Source: an uncultured Lachnospiraceae bacterium
GTDB lineage: Bacteria > Bacillota > Clostridia > Lachnospirales > Lachnospiraceae
Length of the DNA stretch: 8,408 nt
Assembly: GCA_947628025.1 (NCBI GenBank)
Contig: CANQYH010000130.1
Location: 1 to 8,408 of the forward strand
Direction: 5' to 3'
The notes under the pieces are model-generated. The model did no database searches, was not told where the DNA came from, and saw only the letters and a program-made list of their open reading frames with translations. A program made the translations under genes and the position numbers. Below, piece after piece: positions 1-6,100 of this stretch. Position 1 is the stretch's first letter. Each line of letters opens with the position of its first letter.

Positions 1-248
1 TATGGCGACTGGGCCGTCTCGTCAAACTCGATCTCCGCCCCGTGATCGATCGCTCTCTGGACCGCCTCCACATTCCCGACTGTCATGGCTTTCGTGCTCC
101 CCTGGACGAAAGGCAGCGGCCAGTCGTACCCGTAATTGGGCATACCCATGTTGATGCGGTCCGCGGGGATCCGGCTTAACGCGTACTCTACCACGCGGCG
201 GACCTGATTGATGGGGGCCACGGCCATGGGAGGGCCGTAGGTATAACA
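1..248 (-). pseudogene. GH18 spore-type peptidoglycan hydrolase fragment (5' part missing, 3' end beyond window)
   Basis: The minus-strand frame with codon first bases at 239, 236 and so on is open to the window edge. It begins YTYGPPMAVAPINQV, continues through INMGMPNYGYDWPLPFVQG, and reaches VEAVQRAIDHGAEIEFDETA. These are hallmarks of the GH18 domain of YaaH/SleL-like spore cortex-lytic N-acetylglucosaminidases and related LysM-GH18 proteins, which act on spore peptidoglycan. About 80 residues are visible, from the last third of the domain; the catalytic DxxDxDxE strand should lie upstream and is absent. Upstream of YTYGPP the frame reads WFIRC, where the family normally has something like EWG, and then meets a TAA stop at 264-266. 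Homology therefore stops near 245-248, with no start codon or RBS there. The gene is truncated, most simply by insertion of the neighbouring phage element. It could instead be a decayed remnant. The family call is secure; the cause of the break is inference. Confidence 0.8.
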
Positions 249-266
249 CCTAATAAACCATCGTTA
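240..266. other. Candidate attachment-site junction between phage element and GH18 gene
   Basis: GH18 coding homology ends abruptly between about 240 and 248, and GC falls from roughly 60% below 240 to about 45% in 241-300. The plus-strand sequence at the break, GGTATAACACC (240-250), is an imperfect 11-bp dyad. The element side carries phage lysis genes and an accessory gene pointing toward the junction, as at one end of many prophages. No second copy of the core can be tested because the other end of the element is outside the window. The exact crossover point is unknown. Confidence 0.35.
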
Positions 267-292
267 ATATATCCCACCCACGAGCCCATGCA

Positions 293-323
293 AAAGGCCC
301 TCGTCCAGAAAACGGGAGCCTTT
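293..323 (-). terminator. Probable intrinsic terminator after the Uma2 gene
   Basis: Just past the Uma2 stop codon the minus strand reads AAAGGCTCCC, a 13-nt loop region, then GGGCCTTTT. The arms AAAGG.C.CCC and GGG.CC.TTT pair with a single bulged T, giving a GC-rich stem followed by four T. It lies about 15 nt downstream of the stop, in the position expected to end the Uma2 transcript. The T run is short, so termination may be partial. Confidence 0.55.
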
Positions 324-337
324 CCTAATACTAAATT

Positions 338-907
338 TTAAAATTTTATCTGTTCCGCGATATCCGCAAAATTAATCTCCAGATCTTCATAAATACCTGC
401 CCGGATCTTATCCTGGAACGAATAAGCTTCCAGCCTGAATCTCTCCTCTGCCAGCCAATATACAAATACTTCTTCGCTCCGCGGATCCACGATCCAGTAT
501 TCGCGCACGCCGGCGCCCGCATACAGCTTCAGTTTCTCAATATAATCGCGGCTCGGATTACCCGGAGATACGATCTCGATGATCCAGTCAGGCGCGCCGC
601 TGCATCCGCGTTCCGTAAGTTTGCTTCGGTCGCAGACCACACTGATATCCGGCTCTACCACCGTATCTGCGCCGTCCGTATGCAGCTCCACCGCGAATGG
701 GGCCGGGTAAACATGGCAGCTTCCGCCCCTGCTCCTGATATAGCTTCCTATCATGATATGCAGTTCAGACAATATCCGCTGATGGATCCTAGAGGGAGCG
801 GCCTGGTCATAAAACACGCCCCGGATCAGTTCCACCCTCGTTTCTTCCGGAAGTTCATAATAATCCGCCGCCGTATACGATTCCTGCTGCCGGACACGCG
901 CCTGCAT
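338..907 (-). CDS. Uma2-family (DUF820) PD-(D/E)XK nuclease-like protein
   Basis: This 189-residue protein has the full Uma2/DUF820 pattern. The N-terminal strand is YYELPEETRVELIRG (16-30), then VEPDISVVCD (84-93), then PDWIIEIVSPGNPSRDYIEK (106-125), and KLYAGAGVREYWIVDP (127-142). Candidate active-site residues by position are E26, D87, E111 and K125. Length is normal for the family (about 180-200). Uma2 proteins share the PD-(D/E)XK restriction-endonuclease fold, but their biological substrates are largely unknown. The ATG at 907 is preceded by AGGGAGGAG (913-921) at good spacing, which fixes the start. The gene has its own SigA promoter and a hairpin terminator and is lower in GC than the phage genes before it, so it looks like a separately acquired accessory (moron) gene expressed in the lysogen. 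A role in defence, superinfection control or DNA processing is possible but not shown by the sequence. Confidence 0.88.
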   Translation of the reverse strand: MQARVRQQESYTAADYYELPEETRVELIRGVFYDQAAPSRIHQRILSELHIMIGSYIRSRGGSCHVYPAPFAVELHTDGADTVVEPDISVVCDRSKLTERGCSGAPDWIIEIVSPGNPSRDYIEKLKLYAGAGVREYWIVDPRSEEVFVYWLAEERFRLEAYSFQDKIRAGIYEDLEINFADIAEQIKF

Positions 908-944
908 GGCCTCTCCTCCCTTTCATCCTTTCTTCTTCCCAGTA

Positions 945-961
945 AATACAGTATATGTATT
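945..961. promoter_or_regulatory. Inverted repeat over the -10 box, possible operator
   Basis: The minus strand reads AATACA-TATAC-TGTATT: two perfect 6-bp arms (956-961 and 945-950) around a 5-bp spacer that is part of the -10 hexamer. A repressor bound here would block the Uma2 promoter. A second inverted repeat, TTTAAAG/CTTTAAA (987-993 and 968-974), overlaps the -35 side. Both are AT-rich and could be chance; no repressor gene is visible in the window. Confidence 0.35.
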
Positions 962-978
962 CTCCGGTTTAAAGTCAA
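950..978 (-). promoter_or_regulatory. SigA-type promoter for the Uma2 gene
   Basis: On the minus strand, TTGACT (978 to 973) and TATACT (955 to 950) are separated by exactly 17 bp (972 to 956). Each hexamer has one mismatch from the TTGACA/TATAAT consensus. Transcription would start near 943, leaving a leader of about 35 nt that contains the GGAGG ribosome binding site. It lies between the amidase stop (989) and the Uma2 start (907), so Uma2 can be transcribed independently of the lysis genes. Confidence 0.85.
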
Positions 979-988
979 TCCTTTTTCT

Positions 989-1885
989 TTAAATCAAATA
1001 TCTGCCGGTATTCCAGTCATACTCCGCAACCATCAGCGCCCCGCGGCCGTCCGTCGCCATACACTTTCCCTCATGGATCCCCGCCTCCGGACAGAGGAAA
1101 TAATACTTCCCGTCCGGGCCTTTCTGGTAGCCCGTCAGCATATATCCATTCGGATCGAACAGGTACCACCCGCTCGTGCCCCCGGTTTCCTCATACAGCC
1201 AGGCCCAGTCCCCTCTCGGATAGCTCCCGTCCTCGTAGCAGTACCACCAGCCTTTTTCATCCCGGTTCCATCCCGGCCGGCGCACCACAGTCTCCGGCTG
1301 CTTCTCCTCTTCCTTTTTGAACAATCCATAATATGCTGCGATCACGTCTGCCTCTTTCTGCGCCATCCGATCCAGGTTCCCGTCATCCATCAGCCACGCC
1401 GTCGACCGGCTGTTCGTATGGAAGCTGTGCTCCAGGATCAGCCCTGGCGTCCCCACGGCCGCCGCTCCCCGCAGCACCCCGTAATACTCTCCCCGGGTCC
1501 CCTGGCGGTGATTAATCCGCGACTCCTGCTGCGTTCCCATGACCTCCATCACGCACGCCGCCAGCCTGCTGCCGATCCCGTCCGCTCTCCCGTCCAGCGT
1601 ACAGAACGCTACCGGGTAATCCACCGACTCGTTGATCCCGCTGCCCACCGCATTGCTGTGGACCGACAAAAACAGATCGCACCCGGCGGAAGCAGTTCCC
1701 CTGTCATACAGCACCCGGTCCGTCTTTTGTTCCGCCCGCGTCGTAACGACTTCCGCGCCGTACTCCTCCAGGTATTTCTTCAACAGCAGATGCAGCTTCC
1801 AGTTCATATCGCTCTCATAGTACGCCTTATTGCACGGGCTCTGGTTATACTTCCCGTAATGCCCCGCGTCCAGACAAATCTTCAT
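989..1885 (-). CDS. Phage endolysin: N-acetylmuramoyl-L-alanine amidase (Amidase_3) with cell-wall-binding repeats
   Basis: This 298-residue enzyme should cleave the bond between N-acetylmuramic acid and L-alanine in peptidoglycan. The N-terminal catalytic domain (1-190) has the Amidase_3 zinc site: H9 in LDAGHYG, E24 in YYESDMNW, H76 in SVHSNA, and catalytic E152 in LILEHSFHTN. After a charged linker (190-203) come two cell-wall-binding repeats: GWNRDEKGWWYCYEDGSYP (205-223) and GWYLFDPNGYMLTGYQKG (239-256), followed by KYYFL and a short tail. These resemble choline-binding/CW_binding_1 repeats of Clostridia and streptococci. There is no signal peptide, as expected for a holin-dependent endolysin. 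The ATG at 1885 overlaps the holin stop (ATGA), and GAGGGGAAG (1891-1899) supplies the RBS, so the two are translationally coupled. A host autolysin is less likely given the holin and the missing signal peptide. Confidence 0.93.
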   Translation of the reverse strand: MKICLDAGHYGKYNQSPCNKAYYESDMNWKLHLLLKKYLEEYGAEVVTTRAEQKTDRVLYDRGTASAGCDLFLSVHSNAVGSGINESVDYPVAFCTLDGRADGIGSRLAACVMEVMGTQQESRINHRQGTRGEYYGVLRGAAAVGTPGLILEHSFHTNSRSTAWLMDDGNLDRMAQKEADVIAAYYGLFKKEEEKQPETVVRRPGWNRDEKGWWYCYEDGSYPRGDWAWLYEETGGTSGWYLFDPNGYMLTGYQKGPDGKYYFLCPEAGIHEGKCMATDGRGALMVAEYDWNTGRYLI

Positions 1886-2385
1886 TCTCTCTTCCCCTCG
1901 CTTTCCTCATCCGAATAATCCCTGTTATCGATCTTCTCCCGCAGGACCGCCACATACCGGGCCAGCCACAGCGGCACATCCGCGCCCATCCGTCCCACAT
2001 TCTCGATGATGGACAATATCTCATTGAGAATGTACCAGATCGACACGATCAGGCCGAAAAACGTGTTCCCTTTCATCGCGAAACCCAGATGGCCCGAAGC
2101 CGTGAGCACCATGTAATCAAACAACATCGCCACCGCGATCACACAGATATAGCCCACTTTCTTGATGATCCCCTTAGCTCCTTTCGTCGACGTCCACCCG
2201 TAATTCTTATCCCCCGGATGGTCCAGGGCCTCGTTCTTGCTCGCCAGCAGCCCGGTAATATAATCCATCACCATCACTCCCAGCAAAACCAGCAGGATCG
2301 GGTACAGGATCCCCAGCTTATTGCTCAGCCAGGCCCCTGCCCCCACCGCAAATCCCGTCGCAACTGTCAAAGTTTCCTTTTTCAC
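1882..2385 (-). CDS. Phage holin, TcdE/Cph1 (phage_holin_4_1) family
   Basis: A 167-residue membrane protein that should form the lesion through which the endolysin reaches the cell wall. Hydrophobic segments lie at about 7-21, 28-48 (YPILLVLLGVMVMDYITGLL), 73-95 and 105-127. The stretch SIWYILNEILSIIENVGRMG (115-134) followed by ADVP is the family signature, and the tail (145-167) is charged. The start codon is GTG at 2385; AGGAGG (plus-strand 2395-2400) precedes it by 9 nt and is the strongest Shine-Dalgarno sequence in the window, which settles the start. The gene overlaps the downstream amidase by 4 nt and lies 60 nt after the polyvalent protein. The length fits the family. Confidence 0.92.
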   Translation of the reverse strand: MKKETLTVATGFAVGAGAWLSNKLGILYPILLVLLGVMVMDYITGLLASKNEALDHPGDKNYGWTSTKGAKGIIKKVGYICVIAVAMLFDYMVLTASGHLGFAMKGNTFFGLIVSIWYILNEILSIIENVGRMGADVPLWLARYVAVLREKIDNRDYSDEESEGKRE

Positions 2386-2424
2386 GTTCTCTTACCTCCT
2401 TTTTTCAAACTATAACACAGAGGC

Positions 2425-2439
2425 GGGGGAAATTCCCCC
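2425..2439. repeat. Perfect GC-rich palindrome between polyvalent gene and holin
   Basis: GGGGGAAATTCCCCC is a 15-bp palindrome with 7-bp arms around one central base, and pairing can resume beyond one mismatch (GG 2422-2423 with CC 2441-2442). It begins 6 nt past the stop of the polyvalent gene. No T run follows on either strand, so it is not a standard terminator. It could stabilise the upstream transcript's 3' end, attenuate read-through into the holin, or bind a regulator. Confidence 0.45.
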
Positions 2440-2445
2440 ACCCCA

Positions 2446-3168
2446 TCAGAAATCCCATTCGTCCCCCTCTTTTTCGCCGTCTTTCTTCCAGGAAGAAAAA
2501 TCATACCCCTTGTAAAGGCTGTCCCCCTCGAAATACAGCGACCGGAGCTTCTTCAAAATGGCGTCCCGCTCTTTCTGCGTCTCCGCCTCTTTCCACTGCG
2601 TCCTATACTCCCTTGTCAGGCTGGAGCGAATCTGCTTCAGGCATTTCTCCTTATCCCATCCCACTTTTCCTTTCAGCTCGATGTACGCCTGCACCGCCTC
2701 CTGAAACGCCGCCAGCGTCTCCTTTTTCCCCGTATCGTAAGCAGCGGCCGCTCCCAGGATATCCGCTTCCTCCTTTACCTGCCGGTTGACCACGCTGTTC
2801 ATGGCCGATTTCACCTCGTCTGCGCTCCATCCGGCGTCTTTCATGTCCTCCTTGATCTGCTCCGCCAGCTTTCCGTTCCCCTGTTCCCGCGCTTCCAGAA
2901 TCATCCCCGCGTACATAGATACATTATCTTTCCGATTGATATCATACTCCAGCCGCAGCCAGCGGCAGTCCGCCTCTCCGCCCGCCGCGTTCATGGCCGT
3001 GTCCATGATCGCCATCGCGTCCCGCACGATGCTCTTAACAGGGACCCCCGTCACTTTGCTGGCTGCCTGCGCCGTCTCCATCAGGACCGCGGCCGGCGTC
3101 AGCTTTCCCTCTTCTTTTCTAAGCTTATCCACTTTCCTGTACGCATAATAAACATCCTGCAGCCCCCG
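2446..3168 (-). CDS. C-terminal segment of the frameshifted large polyvalent protein
   Basis: The frame encodes about 240 genuine residues beginning GLQDVYYAYRKVDKLRKEE and ending in an acidic tail, GEKEGDEWDF. It is helical and Lys/Glu-rich: KVTGVPVKSIVRDAMAIMDT near the start, then IKEDMKDAGWSADEVKSAMN, and a conserved-looking end, LRSLYFEGDSLYKGYDFSSW. The frame can be extended to an ATG at 3216, but that codon has no properly spaced RBS, and the added residues (MCCRSGPGILRPGRTC) look like out-of-frame translation of the upstream gene. The preceding protein ends SIWSGYSPARSDLSG, and this one continues LQDVYYAYRK, as in large phage proteins where such segments are contiguous. It is therefore the 3' part of the upstream gene, displaced by +1 at the G run 3163-3167. 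Independent expression is unlikely. Confidence 0.8.
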   Translation of the reverse strand, partial: RGLQDVYYAYRKVDKLRKEEGKLTPAAVLMETAQAASKVTGVPVKSIVRDAMAIMDTAMNAAGGEADCRWLRLEYDINRKDNVSMYAGMILEAREQGNGKLAEQIKEDMKDAGWSADEVKSAMNSVVNRQVKEEADILGAAAAYDTGKKETLAAFQEAVQAYIELKGKVGWDKEKCLKQIRSSLTREYRTQWKEAETQKERDAILKKLRSLYFEGDSLYKGYDFSSWKKDGEKEGDEWDF

Positions 3169-6100
3169 ACAGGTCCGACCTGGCCGGAGAATACCCGGAC
3201 CAGATCGACAACACATCCTTGACCCACGGCACGTTATTCAGCAGGTTCAGGTTGTCCAGCATATTCTGGCGGACATATCCCATGTACTTCTCGCCCAGAT
3301 CCTTATCCCGGTCATCGTCCCGCAGCGCGTCCAATACGGAAGCGGCCAGAGCGGTCAGCACCGCGTTTGACACAAAAGCGGCTCCCGTTTTCCGTGCGCC
3401 GGCCCACGCCCCTTTCTTCAGGGGCTCCTTTTCTTCCCCGGCCGGCCTCGCGTTGTTCCGCTCCCTGATTCTGGCGTTCTCTTTCTCCTCCTGCCGCACC
3501 TCCATCGCCGCCCGGTACATCATGTCATACGTCTTCAGGGGCTCCGCCATGAAACTTGTCGCCATCTTCACCATGCCGTTCTGGTTCCGCATGATCTGCG
3601 TCCGGTGGATCACCGAATCCGCCACCTGCGTCCGGTCCACGATCTCCGAAAACCGCTTTCCCACCTGTTCATAAAACTCCCGGCTTCCCTGCTCCAGCTG
3701 CGGGTGCCGGTCCGCGCACTCCGCCTCGCAGGCGTTCCACAACCGCTCCCAGGCGATCTGGTCCCCTTTCTGCGCCAAATACATCGTCCTGTTCACCAAA
3801 CGCTGCCGCGCGCTGTCTGAGCCCGTCAGGACGTCTTTCATCTGCCTGGACGTCTGCATTTTATAAAATCCCCAGTCTTTCCACTGCGCGATGGGAGCGT
3901 AGCGGCAGATCAGCTCCCATTTTCCTTTTCCCGGCATTACGACGCCTTTTGCCAGATACTTTGCGTCAAGCTCCGCGCTGGCCCTGGCATAAGCGGTTGG
4001 CTGCTGGATCGCCACCCGGAGGTTCCCGGCCACCGACGCCGCCTTAAAATTCGCCAGCAGCGCGTCCCCCAGGCTGCCGTTATCCCCCCGCACGCTGCCG
4101 TTGATATCCCGGACCAGCTTATCGATATACTCCAGCCCATTCTTTCCGGAGACCCGTTCGATCTCCTGCCGGATGCTCAGGCCCTCAAACTCCTCCTCGC
4201 CCTTAAAATTCAGCAGCTTATTCAGGTCCGTCAACGGTACCACATACGCGTTATAGCTGCTCATCTGGTCCACCTGCCGCGTGAACACATCGAAAATATC
4301 CTCGACCAGGATCGGGTTATTCGCATAAACATTCGTACTTTTCGTCATCCCCAGGTTCTTGATCGTGACCTCCGCGTGGGCGTCCTCTTTCTGATGGATG
4401 TGATTCGTATCCGTCCGGATCGGAAAATAATTCTTCGCCGTGAATTTCTCGTACCCGTACAGTTCCATCGAGACCTCATTGCCCCACGCGGCCGCCCGGT
4501 CCCCCATGAATTGCTGCAGGGCGTCTGCGAACCGCTTCTGTTCCGGCGTAAGCGTATCCGTGATCCTCCGTACATCCTCCGGCGTTACCCGGAGCGGCCT
4601 GGCGGCCCGGTCCGTTTTCGGCAGCCGGATCCGGACGCCGTCTTTCCCAATCCCCCATCCGGTCTCCCGGTCGGACGGTTTAATGCCTCTCCCGCTGTCA
4701 TAGATATGCCTTCTCGCCTGTCCGCGCTTATCCAGTTCATACAGCGACATGATCTGCGGCACAGACAGCCGGATAGTTCCCCGGCTCAGCTCGAATGAAC
4801 GGACCTCCGGATCCGTCCCGCCCCACCGGCGGATATCCCTTTCCGTAAAACCATTCTCTTCCATCGCCTGCCGGAAATATTCCTCCGCTTCTTTTAAGCG
4901 CAGCGTCTTCTTATCCAGCCCGCTCCTGATGGCGTCGTACGTCGTACTGAACGCCGGCCCGATCTGCTCAAACATCGTCAGGGGATCCAGCATATCATAA
5001 TTAAGCATCCGGTCCATGCTTCCGACCAGCTTTTTGTATTCCGTCCGGTCATTCTTTCCCGCCGTGTCCCGGAACACTCCCTCTGCCAGACGGCTCGCTT
5101 TCTCATATCTGGCGTTGCTCCTCACCGCGTCCGCCTCCATGATCGCTTTCTTCATGGCCGCCACGGTCTTTCCCAGCTCCTCCAGATCGTGGACCTCCAG
5201 ATCGTCCAGTTTCCCGATCTTATCCTCTTTATCCACCAACTCCTGGAAACGCTGCTGCAGGTCCGGGTCCAGGTCCACGTAATACTCATTCCCCTTATCA
5301 TCCGTCATCCTGCCGGCCGCTGCCACCTTATCCAGCTCCGCTTTCGCAGCCATCCACAGCTTCGTCCTCTCCGTCGGCTCCCCCTGGTTCTCCCGGTTCG
5401 AGGAAAAATCGATGCTCCTCAAAAAATCCGCCGTCACAGTCCTCAGCTGCTGCGGCACATGCTTCGTATCCGTCGGAGACAAAAGCCATTTCCGCATCGT
5501 ATTGACCTCCCGGATGATCCGCTTTTTGACCTCCTGCCGCCTCTGGTAATCCTGATGCTTCCACATTCTCTGATTGAACTTCTCCATCTGGACGTACATT
5601 TCCTGTTCCCGGACGCTCTTCAGCTCCCTCCTGTGGCTGTCCTCCATCCTGCTGATCGTACGGTCGCGCTCCGCCAAAAGCGCATTGTACTGCGTCTCTA
5701 TCCGGCTCTTATACTCCCGCATCTTCCGGCTGTACTCCCTGCGGATCCGCGCCGTCTCCTGCGCCTGCTTGTCGGCAAACGTGGGCTGCGGAGACCTCAC
5801 ATTCCAATAACCCTCCAGCAGCTCCTGTCCCACGATATAGGACAATTCATCCAGATCCGCGTGATACGGGTTCCGCAGCTGCGCGCCCGTCGCGTCCAGG
5901 ACGCTCCCGATCTTCATCAGCCTATCCGCCGGAGTGAGGATACCGATATCAAACAGTTCCGGATGCTCGCCCGCCAGTTCCCCATACAGGGTGTCAACGG
6001 ATATTCCCCGGCTCCCCAGACGGATCCGGCCGAAATACCGTTTCCGGAAAGCCTCATATCCCCCTGCCGCGGCCAGGTCCGGCCTGTCCTGCGCAGAGAT

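Noticed and set aside
22..249. 75-residue minus-strand reading frame starting MLYLRPSHG
   Set aside because: It is the wrong frame over the GH18 fragment; the neighbouring frame gives clear GH18 motifs and is open to the edge.
680..1918. 412-residue plus-strand open frame
   Set aside because: It lies antisense across Uma2, the promoter and the amidase, is rich in Arg/Pro/His as expected of a shadow frame, and has no family-like motifs.
2409..2414. Extended -10 (TGTTATAGT) just before the holin as a promoter
   Set aside because: No recognisable -35 at 16-18 bp, and the leader would barely include the RBS; the holin is more likely read with the upstream gene.
3163..3167. Phase-variable homopolymer
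   Set aside because: Five G is shorter than tracts known to switch at high frequency; a one-off indel or sequencing error is simpler.
3169..3216. Independent start of the C-terminal segment at the ATG at 3216
   Set aside because: No spaced RBS, and its first 16 residues are the wrong-frame reading of conserved upstream coding sequence.
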